From Beverwykella pulmonaria (lineage: Eukaryota > Ascomycota > Dothideomycetes > Pleosporales > Melanommataceae): a stretch of DNA of 64,000 nucleotides. Numbering within the stretch: the stretch's first letter is position 1; every line of letters starts with the position of its first letter. Positions 21,529 to 32,342 of the stretch are shown here, piece after piece. Below the pieces are notes generated by a model. The model was not told the origin of the DNA, made no database searches, and saw nothing but the letters and a program-made list of their open reading frames with translations. A program made the position numbers and the translations under genes. The DNA lies in NCBI GenBank assembly GCA_001599595.1, contig BCHH01000006.1, positions 741,197 to 805,196 of the forward strand. The letters are read 5' to 3'.

Positions 21529-22579
21529 ATGGCAGACCGACAACGCCCTATTCGACCTATCCGTCCAACCCCCTCAACACTTGAATTGCGAGATGCGAAC
21601 CTTTTGCGTGAAGAGACTATAGTGGAGCAGCCTGTACGGACAGTTATAAAGAAAGAAAAGCTACAAGCTGGTCGTAGAGAAAAGAACTCTAGAAGGTTCT
21701 GGATCCTGTTAGCATTTCTTATTACTATCATTGTTCTCTTTTCCCTAATTTTCAACATTCTTATCAAAAAGGAGAATAGAAAGTCCGGAGTAGTTACAAT
21801 AACTGTAAGGGCTATCAAAACAACTTGAGATAATTCGCTAACGCAGATTGCAGTTTGATCATCCAGAACTTGGTAGTCCTTTCCCAAGAGATCAGACAAT
21901 TGCTCCGCGAGACCTCCTTCATGAAGCTAATAGCCTCATCAACGAGGTTAAGTCTGCTGTTGGCCCTGCAGCTAGCCGAGTTGTGAGCATTGCTGCAAGT
22001 GAGGTACCTGATGCAGTTAGCAAAGTAAAAAGCGCTGTAAACTCTGCCGCCACTCATGTTCAAGGAGCTGTTGAAAAGAAGATTTATTGTTCACTTGGTA
22101 CCCAACATTTCTGCATTGGATTTACCGGCGGTATACCACAATGCCTAGGCCTGCCGCTAAATCTTCCAGACCTGCTCCCTGATGCTATAAAAAGCGTCCT
22201 AAACCCTTTTGTTACTGCAATTACTAATTTACAGATAAGCCTAATTGTTAACCTATTTCTTGTGTTTATTTTTGCCGTATTGTTCGTCGCTTCAATTTTT
22301 GTCGCTTCCACGTCATCGAAATTACTATGTATTTTAGGAATTCTTATTAAACTTGGACGTCGGAACAGGATTATAGTTCATACAGCGCTAGGATTTGTCT
22401 GTTGCTTCCCCTTACTTATGGCAACTATATTATTCGGCATATTTAGGCATAAAGCAAGTACTTTTCCTCCATGGGTTGAGGTGAAGCATGGAGAGGTGGG
22501 TGGGATTTGCTTTGGGGCTTTTGGCTGCACTATTGTGCTAACATTTATAACCGCTCTAGCTCCAATGTTGATGCACTAG
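21529..22579 (+). CDS. predicted four-TM membrane protein
   Basis: Exons 21529-21804 and 21854-22579 join in phase 0 over a 49-nt intron (GTAAGG, GCTAACG branch, GCAG acceptor), giving 333 residues. The N-terminus is basic and cytosolic-looking; TM1 is at about 58-82 (RFWILLAFLITIIVLFSLIF). A 100-residue loop follows, with amphipathic Val/Ser/Ala repeats (SKVKSAVNSAATHVQGAVEK) and three cysteines. Then come TM2 (about 215-240), TM3 (260-280) and TM4 (310-330). The layout resembles small fungal plasma-membrane tetraspanners, but no family signature is certain. Function unknown. The junction and topology make it a credible gene. Confidence 0.6.
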
Positions 22580-23045
22580 GACTCAAGCTTGTGGCGCAAC
22601 TGCATTTTCACTATCTTTAATTACAATACAATACAACATGTTCTCTCCTAGTCCCTCTTCAAAAAATGTCTCTTAGTTATATAAAGCACTAACGTTACAA
22701 CCTATTTTTAACGGTTTATGCTTGTCCAGATGTAGTTAGTTGATCTTGGTCGGACAGCATATAAGCTGCTCTGACTTGATCTGTCCCAGAACAACGCATC
22801 TCCTTGTGATCATTGTCCCCATCTGAAAACCCTTATATACACTATTTAATATTAATTTCGCAACCTTTAAACTCTAAGACAAGAGTTGCTGATGGCTCTG
22901 CTACTTGACATTCTGCATCTACGCTATTTTGACTAGGGAAATCACATAGGAGTTACATTCACTCTTTAATTATGACCCAAAATCAACCTCTCTACATTCT
23001 AGTGCCTATTCCTACTCATACCCCCACTAACTATAGATTTGGATG
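22580..23045. other. intergenic stretch between convergent genes
   Basis: Three-prime flanks of the four-TM gene and of the minus-strand PLAC8 gene. Short TATATAA-like runs only; no other feature seen. Confidence 0.4.
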
Positions 23046-23568
23046 CTATTGGTACTCCATGCGGTCAACCCATTGAGGCTGATTGTGAGATGTGCGCTGA
23101 TTCTCACGCCATTGAGATTCTTTATCTTGCTGTGCAAGATCGCAGGGCTGGCAGCAGCAGGCACAGAGGAAATCCTTGCATCCATTACCTTGAAGGTGGT
23201 ACTTCGTACGCATGTCGCCGCGAGAAATCATGGGAAGAATGAAGGACAGGCCTATACAAGCGAGACTGCAGAAAGCAACACACTACAGAGTTATTAGTAG
23301 TCTGGTAATTTATGGGAAGAGCGCGCCTGGCAAAGTGAGTACTTACTGAAAGATTGCAGTGTGAGTAGCCTTGCATGTTGCCATTATTCTTAACGCGATG
23401 GTGGGTTTGGCCATAGATTATACACGGACAGCACCACGAAAGCAAACCTATCGCGCTGTGAACCAGATACTATTGCATAAGTGTGAAGTCCTAATACTTA
23501 CAAGTTCTGGCGGGACAGCAGCATGAATCGCCCGAGTGTTCCCATTCTTGCGTGTGGATATGAGACAT
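23046..23568 (-). CDS. PLAC8-family Cys-rich protein
   Basis: Minus-strand exons 23568-23502, 23447-23347 and 23282-23046 join over introns of 54 and 64 nt (both GTAAGT donors; ATAG and GTAG acceptors), giving 134 residues. PLAC8 hallmarks are in order: a Cys-rich start (CCCPARTC), WCCPCIIYGQTHHR (28-40), an apolar middle (AFCSLACIGLSFILPM) and R.KY.LQGN.C.DFLCACCCQPCDLAQQDKE (81-111). Family members sit at the plasma membrane and affect cell size, metal handling or mechanosensitive calcium entry in plants and fungi. No piece is long enough to be noticed before splicing. The C-terminus is short and polar. Confidence 0.8.
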
Positions 23569-24346
23569 GATAAACGTGTTTACTAAATGCTTTTAGAGAA
23601 TTCTATAGAGGGATGGACGAGAATGAACAAAATAGGTGGAGACAAGAATGTTTGTTTAGGGAAAAGAGGCAAGAGTTTGGATTAACAAAAGGTTATCCTC
23701 CACTTAAGTATCTTGGAACTACCGGCATGGCAGAAAGACCCAAAGCGGAGGGAAAGTCCAAAGCATGTCAGTTGATTCGCTTGCTTGGGCGCTCGCTCAG
23801 CTGTGGTACGTGCCGTAATATTCATGTACACACCCCTCTTCCACTAGCGCAAAATCTATCCGCCCACCCGCTTGACCTCAAATTTAGAATCATCAGCATC
23901 GACCTAAACTATGTTCTCACTCCACCCTACTAACGCCAAGCTTGGTACCAGTTCTGAGCCCCTGTCAACGTATTTATTTTGCGATTCCAGCAACGCGGAG
24001 GTTGGGGCCAGGAAATCCCGTCGACGTACCTCTAAAAAAAGCACGCTTATTCTCTTGCGCCATGCTATTCTATCACTTTATACAGCAAATCATCCGGCAT
24101 TGCTATAATTTTCGCTGCTGTATCGCTAATCCGCATGCGCATCTAACTATTAATAGGGTTTAAAAAAAGGAAAGCGTGATATACGTAAGCAGGGCGTGAA
24201 TAATGGAATCCTTTAATAGACCCAAGGCCATAATGCCTTTGTTCTAAAGTAAGGTGGTGACATATCTGGATACAGTATAAGTCCATCATAAATATGGTTT
24301 CTTCATACACGTTCACTCTATACCAACCATTGACTAAATCTCAATC
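23569..24346. other. intergenic stretch, weak open frame at 23613-23933
   Basis: Contains the PLAC8 promoter side. A plus frame MDENEQNRWRQECLFREKRQ (from 23613) is charged and protein-like for about 55 codons, then loses character; no splice partner was found. It may be a gene fragment. A second pair of short frames (23911-24163) is not convincing. Confidence 0.3.
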
Positions 24347-24815
24347 ATGTACACTGTTCAATTGATTCATTCCTTCATTCTAACTATCCTTAACCCTTTG
24401 CTGGCTTCAGCAACACCTATATCTCCCATCCGGCGCCAAGTTATTACAGACGCTGCTCACCTATCACTCCTCGGTTCTTTTGGAGACTGCTTCAGCGACT
24501 TCAATTTCAACAAAAACACTCTCAGTGCTACGTGTATATCAGCACCCCCACAAAATACGCCTCGAGAATCAAGCGTGAACCTTGACGGGTGCATCAGAAA
24601 TGAGGATGGCGAAATGATCTTTCGTGCGGGGCAAGTTTCTATTTCTTCGAGCGCTAAATGATTCTAATGGGCATAGTGGCAATGCATTCGAAAGCTGTGC
24701 GGACTGCAGCTTGGATGTGAACACGTTGGATCTAACATGCACTTGTGCAAGTATTGCTCCAGGTATAAAAAAAATTTCTACAATCAATCTAGGCAAGTCA
24801 GAAACCACAAGATGA
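24347..24815 (+). CDS. secreted CVNH (cyanovirin-N homology) lectin-like protein
   Basis: Exons 24347-24630 and 24677-24815 give 140 residues. The intron is the rare GC-AG class (GCAAGT donor at 24631, TCTAAT branch, CATAG acceptor). This is the only join that keeps the fold in frame, giving FRAGGNAFESCADC. A signal peptide is present (residues 1-22). CVNH features are duplicated halves, each with FxDCF/SCxxC-type starts and an L.A.C strand: GDCFSDFNFNKNTLSATC and SCADCSLDVNTLDLTC, each followed by an Asn/Leu-rich D(G/L)-I strand. The family binds high-mannose glycans and is common in filamentous ascomycetes, often secreted during growth or infection. A decayed duplicate of exon 2 lies at 26968. 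Confidence 0.75.
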
Positions 24816-25992
24816 AAACAACAAAGAGCATTAATTGGGTATAGATAGTACAGTAGATGGACACGTGAATGGAGTGTTCATTCGGGATGACGGATTGTTA
24901 CTTTGTCGCAGTTTCCCAGGATAGGTTTGGAATATTCTCTTTAAAGGATCAAACTTGCAACTTATGGGTGGGCAAGGACAAAGATCTGATGATAACATTG
25001 TTTTTTTAGTGATTCTGCGTACTTAGTTTCGCCATTATGTATTTAAATCTTCTACCTCTTCTTCACACATCCTCTACTCATACATCGGCTATTACCCATC
25101 CCTGCAGTTCGAGAATCCTCCTAGTCGAGAAATACGAGGGGTAATATCCCTCACCATGCCAAATCCGCTTTGAACGTAATGCCCCTGTTCAATAACGAGT
25201 ATCGGCAAGACTCCAGATTTCGGGGCTATTGTAGGGTAGTTCAGTCGCAAAAGATTCAACTTCTAGGAGAGCGTGTTGTTAACTAACGTTAGCGTTAGCG
25301 AATGTAAATTTGTGCCAAGCCAGGCGTGCCCCACCGCTAAGATCACCAGCAGATTATATCGCCGATTGACGCGATGCCGCAGAAGCCCCGGCTTGGCATC
25401 GGCACTAGAATGAGAACTTCATCCGTCCTCCACTTCCTCTTCATCCTCAAATATCCATTAATGCTGCAACCTTCAAAATCAATAATCTTTAGACGCCCCT
25501 GTACTCTACAACTTTCTGTAGCTAGAAAATTTTCATATCCAACGAGATCTAGTCCGCTCCGCTTTCTCGAATTACTGTCCGAAGAGACCGTCCGCGTTCA
25601 AAGACCAAGCGCCAGCAATACCATTCCCCGTCAAAAGTGAAAGCTCTTGTTATTTTCTATTGCGAATAGCTGCCCTCAGACCACACTGTACGCGCCTTCA
25701 CTACCGGTAGCCTTCAGCCTCGCCCGACGGCGGTTTACGACGAAACACGACAACACCATATATGAGGTGATCGAAACGGAACTTCGTATGCCAATTAAGA
25801 TTTTGGGTCCAGTTTTAGACTCTTTCTATTTTAAGGGGATCCGGTGTATAAGTAACACTATGGACCGATAAAGGTCCTCTGGAATAGTCTCACCTTTTAT
25901 AGCTAATACAGGACCACTAGATACACTTACATTAAGGGCGGCCCAACCCTCCGCAGTCACCCAAACCCTATTCACAAGTCCCTTTCCTCACA
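24816..25992. other. gene-free stretch with promoter of the next gene
   Basis: Short frames at 25374-25640 and 25647-25871 have no start context or domains. Near 25130-25170 the DNA GAAATACGAGGGGTAATATCCC resembles part of 5521-5550, so a transposon fragment is possible but unproven. Confidence 0.35.
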
Positions 25993-26857
25993 ATGAAGCT
26001 CTCTATCAATTCAACGCTATTGTACCTTATCTATGTAGCTGTTACAGTAGCTGGTCACACTTGGGTGCGCGAATCGCTTCATCGTTCACCCAGACACAAG
26101 CTAATACTATTTTTCCAAGATTGAGAATACACAATTAAGCCAAGACGGCCAACTTATCGGGGACCTTGGGTTCATTCGCAATTATAGTAACAGCTTACCC
26201 TTCTCAACGTTGCCTATCACTAATGGGTCACTCAGCTGCTCGTGTTGCAAATCAGGATCCTGATAAAGGGAACACATATCTGCTAAGCAGCAACTCCCCA
26301 GAGCAGATATTCTGCAGTCCTTTTCAGGTGTCCCAGTTTCAGACTAACGGATTTCCTAGATTAAAGGCTGGCCCTGGATCTCAGATAGTCGCACGATATC
26401 TAGAGAACGGTCACATATCTAATCCAGCGTCGCCAAATAGTATCGTAGGTAATATATCTTGGTTTGGAGCTGAAGGAAATAGTGTCGCCACCAGAGGTAA
26501 TACATCACTTGGAGAGATACAGAGTTGGAGGGCAGAGGGCGGAAGAGGGAGATGTACGAAACCCTTAGAGATGTCAACAGCATTTTGACTAAAAGGCTCT
26601 GCAGTGCTAGGCATTACGCCTTTTGATGACGGTAGCTGTGGCCGCGGAGATCCTGCATTTCCTTGCCACAGCGTCTTCCGAATTCCGGACGATGCGCCAG
26701 TGGGTTCTGTCTATACAGTTTACTGGCTCTGGGACTACTCTGGAAAACTAGGGAGTGGCACTGGGCATGTCGAGGTAAGTAACGTTACTCTTAACCTAGC
26801 ATTCTGACTGAATTTTTCCAGCTGTACACCTCTTGCATGGATATCGATATTGACTAA
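25993..26857 (+). CDS. secreted histidine-brace (LPMO-like) protein
   Basis: Exons 25993-26064, 26120-26186, 26236-26553, 26605-26774 and 26822-26857 give 220 residues; the introns are 47-55 nt and most show CTAAT/CTAAC-like branches. After the signal peptide (residues 1-21) the mature chain starts at a histidine (HTW). The conserved order of a widespread secreted ascomycete family follows: DGQLIGDLGFIRNY, CSPF...NGFPRLKAGPGSQI, RYLENGH, GGRGRLLG.TPFDDG.C, YTVYWLWDYSG and YTSCMDID. An N-terminal His plus a later ENGH His suggests a copper histidine brace as in lytic polysaccharide monooxygenases. I think this family is DUF7492 but am not certain. Substrate unknown. Confidence 0.75.
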
Positions 26858-26967
26858 AAAATAGTTTTAGCTTTTCCTTTTAATGGTAAGTTTATGAATG
26901 AGTTGTTGTTGTAAGAGTAGTCGGCATAGAGGCTTGGCAATCGTTAATAGACTAGTATCATGCCGAT

Positions 26968-27063
26968 AATGCACAGTGGCAATGCCTTCCAGAGCCGTAA
27001 AGACTACACCTTACTTCTACTTGTGCTAAGATTGCTCGCCCGATTGGAAGGATCCTCAATTTT
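26968..27063 (+). pseudogene. decayed duplicate of the CVNH exon 2
   Basis: GCACAGTGGCAATGCCTTCC and the following DNA (ACTTGTGCTAAGATTGCTC) align with the start and middle of the second exon of the CVNH gene (GCATAGTGGCAATGCATTCG, ACTTGTGCAAGTATTGCTC), including the splice acceptor. A deletion removes the cysteine-rich centre and the frame is closed. Exon 1 was not found. Confidence 0.55.
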
Positions 27064-27714
27064 GAATCTTCTCTTTGTGCCAACGAGCTTGTAACCAGGC
27101 GTACATGCACTACGAGAACGTCCCATTTCTCTATTAGACCACAAACCAGCTAGTCGCGTCTCATAAAACTTGTGCAATAGAGCGCTTATTGTGGTTTTCT
27201 GCTACGAGTAAAGTCTACTGCAGTGTGTTGCTTTATTTACCTCGTTTTTGTTAGGGCCAGTTTCGGTCCCTTGCCAGCCAAATCTCTTTTCGACTAGCGC
27301 TTTATCGCCTGTAAGCCAACCCTCGGCTCCGGTTCACCTGGCTGGTGCTGTATCCCTGTCAATTTTAGCTGAGCTGTGCCCCCACTGTGCTCTGTTTTTA
27401 GATCACAATGATGCCCCGAGATTCAAATGTCTAGTTTTGGACCCATCTCACCGCAAACGCTTCTCAGCTGCATAACCCGCCCTAAAATCTGATGTGATCC
27501 TCCCTTGCTGGCGGGCGGACTGAGGGAACAGTAAGAAAGGCTGAAGTCCCAGGAGTGGAGAAGGTATACATATATCCATCTTGGTACTGCCATTACCATC
27601 CCAGGAACTGACCTAGTCTATTTGTTAAATTTGAGCTAAATGACACAGCTAGTTAAACCTCAATCCTCTCTTATTCCCACCCTACAACAGAAAAATATTC
27701 TTCTTCACTTCAAT
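27064..27714. other. gene-free stretch
   Basis: Short frame 27248-27475 lacks support. The final 100 nt are the leader of the MADS-like gene (an alternative in-frame ATG is at 27640). Confidence 0.4.
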
Positions 27715-28067
27715 ATGTCCACTAAAGCTACTAGAGTCTCGAAACCTAGGCGTGATCGAACAAACGAAAACTTCTCAAAATGCACTGAAAGCTTATTAAG
27801 GAAAGGTAACAATTTGGTCCGGTATAATGCCGACGTCTACGTTCTAATTCGGCGAAACGGAAAAATCTGGGAATACAAGTCTGCTGATTGCAAGTGTTGG
27901 CCGCTTTCGTCTAGTGTAATTGTGAGTAGTAATGAGAAATGAACAATCATTCAGGGCTAAGAATCTCTTAGGAGTACAGCTACCCCTTGCCAGTTAAGAA
28001 ATCCCCCAAAGATTACCTTGAGGAGGCCAGAATCAAGCATCATCAGGAAGAAATATCATGTATATAA
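27715..28067 (+). CDS. MADS-box-like small protein B
   Basis: Exons 27715-27921 and 27972-28067 (50-nt intron, GTGAGT donor, CTTAG acceptor, phase 0) give 100 residues. Residues 10-60 follow the MADS-like pattern: a basic start (KPRRDRTNENFSKCTESLLRK), then NADVYVLIRRNGKIWEYKS. Exon 2 adds YPLPVKKSPKDYLEEARIKH. The protein is essentially a lone, shortened MADS-like domain with a basic tail. It shares the plan of protein A at 14621. If it folds, it could bind DNA or interfere with a full MADS factor; that is inference. An ATG 25 codons upstream (27640) is in frame but less likely. Confidence 0.55.
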
Positions 28068-28322
28068 GCAGTGAAATGCATAATTGTAGACTCAGAAATG
28101 TGTTACCGCATATAATAAGATATCGTTACGTTGCGCTAGCAACTGCAACACCCGAGTGCCGCGTAAAGTGACTGCTATTGGTGGTTTCTAGAGGCTCCAT
28201 ATGAGGAGCCATTCGCATTGTTTCGGAGATTTAGTTATGGTATCTCCTTACTCAAACAACACTGGACTTGCGCCATGGGGAAGCAGAGATAAAGTACGTG
28301 TCTAAATTCTATAGTAGAGAAT
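28068..28322. other. short intergenic stretch
   Basis: Three-prime flanks of two convergent genes; nothing further seen. Confidence 0.4.
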
Positions 28323-31300
28323 TCAAGCCTTCCCCCAGTTTAGTAGCACGGGGTCAATAGGAAATTCCATATCTGCGCTTAGTGAAGGTTCCAGGGCAGG
28401 AAGAACAGGAGTATGGTGACCGAACTGCCGGCGACGACGGCCCTTAGGCTCTCCTGTCGGATCATGATCCTTCTCTGTGCCTTTTCTTTTTCTTTTCCCT
28501 TTTCTTTCGTGCCCTACTTTCGCAGGTCCTAGACTTAGGTTTCGAGTGAGACCGAGTTCAACCTCGTTTTCTAATAGAAGGCCCGGTTCCTCTGAGTTCT
28601 TCTGGCTGGCTCCCCTGGACTCAGTAGATGTCACGGTGCTATCGATACCAACGTTTTGGACGCCAGGGCACCTTACATGTGCTTGATGCTTCTGGGATAC
28701 ATGGATGTTCCATGCCTTCAGGCTGTCAAAACGCTCACCGTCCTGGTGTCCTTGGCGTACGCATTCGGGACATTGGGAAGGCCGCTCAAAACGATTTCTG
28801 TGGAGAACCATGTGGCTAGTCAGGTTATAACGCGAGCTCTGGAGGTTTTGACAGATTAGACAACGGTACTGTGGATGGAACTCTGATGACTGAGTTGCTT
28901 CGTTGAGAGGTTCCTCCTTGATTCCTCCATTATGGTGCTTTTCGACATGCTCTTGCCATGCCTTCCTTCCTATTATCTCAGGCTGGCCTTGTCGTCCAAG
29001 TCGAGCGCACTCTGGACATGGGAAAGGGTTTACAAAGAAACCCTCTCTCTTTTCATGTAAGTTACAGAAGTGTGAATTAAGGCCTCTAGGGGTGCGAATA
29101 AGTTCTTGACAGATGAAGCACTGGTACATCGTCTGTTGTTGTTTCTCGTGAGCCCAGTCGAAATGCTGTTTCCACTCCCAGCTACTGCTAATTGAGGGTG
29201 CAGGACCATATTTATCTACTTGAAGTGCGCATAAGCGGCAAGGAATGGCGTTTTTAAATTGGCCCTTCATATCGGTGTTAAGTTCTTGAGCGTGACCGCG
29301 ACTTAAGTGTTTCGGCAAACCTCGGTTGTTGAAATTTTTGCCCTTTCCTTTCGTCGCACAATTTTCAAATGGGCATGGGTACTTTGCTGGCGTAGTCATG
29401 AGCTGTTGAAAATATGGCGTGTAGCGCTTGCCGTGAAATCTTTCGAGGTGATTTAGCCAGGCGGTATAGCCTTCACCAACAAGAGTATTGACTTTATTCC
29501 GTTGTCTTCGGCATTCTGGGCATCGGAACGGCTCTTCAAAGACCTTTGCTCTCAAGTGTTTCCCGTAGTGACCAGTGAGGTTTTTGCGACTGGTAAAATC
29601 AAGATCACAAATGATACAGTTGAAGTTTTCGGCGGCGAGATCACACTCCTTCTCATCGTTTTTCGTGCCCTGGTCATTGTGTATACTGTCAGGGTCATCC
29701 TCCTCCTCCTCCTCCTCCTCCTCCTCCTCCTCCTCCTCCTCCTCCTCCCCATTCTCATCTTCATCCTCATCTTCTTCGCCTTCCTCTCCCTCCTCGTGAT
29801 CTTTCTCCTGATTGTCTAATTCCTCCTCCCAGACATTCAATTTCATTTTCAGGCCCCCTTTCAGATATGCCACGAGCAAATGTATATATCTTCCCCAACC
29901 TTCATCCTCTAAATGTTCTCGATCGAAATGTTGCGAAATCTGCTTCGCCATTTGTGAACGGCTTTGGTGAGAGCGTATCCCCTTAGCAACATTTGATATG
30001 TGGCTCTCACTGCGAGGTGGCTGTTGTCCTTGTGCTCGGAGTCGGTCGGCTAGTTCAAAATACTTGTTTCTTTTGTCCGCCACTTTCAAGGCCTTCCACG
30101 AGTTGCGCAGGTACTTGAGTCTTGACCTCAGGGTTTTGAGGTGTTTCAGATCCTCATCTTCGCGGGCTTTCGCAATGGCTGTGCGTAGTTCAGTTGCATC
30201 GCTACGCTTGTCGAACTCAGCCCACTCACTCGGAGCAACACTGGTCGGTGCATTCGGATCTCGGGTTAGGGTGAAATCTCGGAGGAGCTCGAAAAGTCGG
30301 CTGTTGTCAGTTCCAGTGCTCTGGCCAAACGCCGCTTCTACAAGGTCTTCTCGGAGCCGTGAAGTCTGGTACGACACCTCAAATACCGTGGTCGTGTGTT
30401 TGAATATATAATTGCACAGTGCCTGGGAGAAGAGAGCTAAACATGTAAGTTTGTGAATGCAGGACTTGGTAGTTAACTTACGATTTTTGTTTAGTCTTGC
30501 AGCAGATCCAACTCGCATTGCATAAAGCTTTGGCGTGTTTCTAAGGCCTAGCAATTGGCATATCTTATGCCAAATGATGTTAAATTGTTGATAAGAGAGC
30601 TTAAAAATCTTCTTATCCAACACTTCATCCTTCCACTGAAATTGAATGTAGTCAACATCCCCAAGTGCCGGTCGATTCAAGAACTCTTCCTCATCCTTGT
30701 ATTCAGCGTGGAATGCATTGTCCTTAATTGCACGTGCAACGATAAGACGGGAAAGGCATAGCAATGGAGCAGGGATGAAGAAGGCGGAAAATTGGACGCT
30801 GTAGCACGAAAAATATGCCTTGTTAGCGATTTGATTGGGGCGAGAATATAACAACGAAAAATAAATAAATCAAAAGAAGACAAGGGGGAAGCAGAAAAAA
30901 GGAAAAGAAAAGAATGCTTGGGAGGGGAACAGAGAAGAAGGTGTAGCTCACTCATCCGTTTTCCTAATTGAAAGCGAATCCTGATTTTTATTTGTCTTCA
31001 CCCTTATAGTTGCGACGTGCTTCTTTTGCGTGTGATCAAGTCGGTCTCGTATGGCCGCTAGAATGATATCCCTATAACAAGTCTTTCCCAAACATCCTGG
31101 CCTAAAACCACCCATTGCAGCCATAAGTACGTTGGCATGAAACGCGACGCGGGTGTCTGCATCAATGCCTAGTTCGTCGGCACGTTCATAAAGGGTACGG
31201 AGGATTAAGATGACATCTTTCCTAGTAGCTTCAACCTTGTCGTATGTAAGCTTTTTGCAAAGGTCAAGTTCTGCCGCTAAATCTGTCCAAATCCACTTTG

Positions 31301-31960
31301 AATGGAAATTAGCCCAACCAAGTCCCTTGTTCCAATTGGTAGAGAAACACTCACTCTGGATATGTCAAACGTTAGACTCGAGGACCTCGGCGCCCCACCA
31401 CTTTGGTTGTGGAATCGCAGCCTATACTTTTCACTTTGCGAGGGATCCTCACTTCTGATGGATTTCAAGATCGTGAGATCTGCCTGTTTCACGAGTTTTC
31501 GCCACATCGCGAGGGCCGAGCTGGCGGAGTTGAGCATCCGCTTTTCCACATACTCTTCTGGTCCAAGAACCATAACCTTTCTCACTGACTTCTCGACATA
31601 CTCTGAGAAGAAAGTCTTGCACCAAACGACCGCGTCACGGGACCCTTCGCACAATCCGGTCCATATTGAGTCCGGGTCAATCTGAATCTCTTGAAAAAAC
31701 CTGGAGGAACTTAGTCAACCCCCCCCCCCCCCCCCCCCCAAGAATGTTCCTTGAAAAGTCACTCACTTGCTCCAAATCCCCATTAGCCACTCGCGGTGCT
31801 TTTTGGTGTCTCTATTGGTGAAAGGGTCCTCGTTGGTGGGTGCATCGCGGTACCTCGCGAACTTGGCCCGAGTCAGCTGCTGCCGGTCGGAGAGATTCGA
31901 CACCGGGCGTCGAACATTGGGAAGTCGACATAATGAAGTTATTGGCAAGCTAACAACCAT
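28323..31960 (-). CDS. DUF3435-type tyrosine recombinase with C2H2 fingers
   Basis: Minus-strand exons 31960-31767, 31700-31355, 31295-30952 and 30798-28323; introns of 66, 59 and 153 nt with GTGAGT, GTGAGT and GTGAGC donors. The model gives 1,119 residues. The DUF3435/FluG-type recombinase core spans about 80-470: CEGSRDAVVWCKTFF, LAAELDLCKKLTYDKVEATR, MGGFRPG (first catalytic Arg, about 245), LIVARAIKDNAFHAEY, SYQQFNIIWH, YAMRVGSAARL (second Arg) and SYQTSRLRED (candidate nucleophile Tyr). A poly-Glu tract follows, then eight C2H2-like fingers and a basic end. DUF3435 proteins include Starship 'captains' and Crypton relatives that cut and paste DNA. Oddity: a perfect-looking 59-nt intron (30423-30481) lies inside the core, but removing it shifts the frame; keeping it inserts about 20 foreign residues. 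The gene may thus be damaged. Confidence 0.75.
29696..29749. repeat. TCC/GGA trinucleotide microsatellite
   Basis: About 17 TCC units in tandem. On the minus strand they encode a run of 17 glutamates in the recombinase gene; the plus-strand poly-Leu/poly-Ser frames are shadows. Confidence 0.95.
31719..31739. repeat. C21 homopolymer inside intron 1 of the recombinase gene
   Basis: Twenty-one uninterrupted C residues on the plus strand form a G-run in the 66-nt intron, between donor and acceptor. The length is prone to slippage and to sequencing error. Confidence 0.95.
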
Positions 31961-32152
31961 TGCTATGATACAGAAGCCTTGGGTCGGAAGAAGGGAAAGC
32001 AGTCAGTGTGGGCAGCAGCGCCTATATAACAGACCAAGGGGCGAGGGGACAAACCCCCAGCAGCCAAACTTGCATCCACTCCATGAGTCCTGTTCTAAAG
32101 TGTCGAGCGCTGCTGGGGTCCATTTTGGGTCCCTTCCTCTAGCCAAAACCTA

Positions 32153-32210
32153 GTAACCCCGGGACGCTAGGGTAACCCCGGGACGCTAGGTCAACCCCGG
32201 GACGCTAGGT
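32153..32210. repeat. three tandem 18-19 bp CCCGGG-centred repeats
   Basis: GTAACCCCGGGACGCTAG occurs at 32153-32170, 32172-32189 and, with one extra base, 32190-32208. The array sits about 190 bp upstream of the recombinase ATG and 135 bp before the point where HET coding sequence begins. It could be a recombinase-related end repeat or simply a minisatellite. Confidence 0.85.
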
Positions 32211-32342
32211 CCACTCGAGCTTGGCAGGGTATAGAGAGTAACGTTACCGTACAATACAAGAAAAAAAAAACAGATAGCCAAGTAAGCACTAAGAATAAGC
32301 TGGGAGATGAGGACACCCATAAGCCTCTGATAATCCCGTAAG

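Noticed and set aside
25374..25871. Two adjacent plus-strand frames
   Set aside because: No signal, domain or splice pair; composition is mixed and the frames conflict with each other.
26120..26260. Apparent frameshift in the LPMO-like gene
   Set aside because: A 49-nt intron (26187-26235) with CTAAT branch restores the family pattern GFIRNYTARV, so the gene is intact.
29502..29819. Plus-strand frames rich in poly-Leu or poly-Ser
   Set aside because: They are antisense readings of the TCC/GGA microsatellite that encodes poly-Glu in the recombinase gene on the minus strand.
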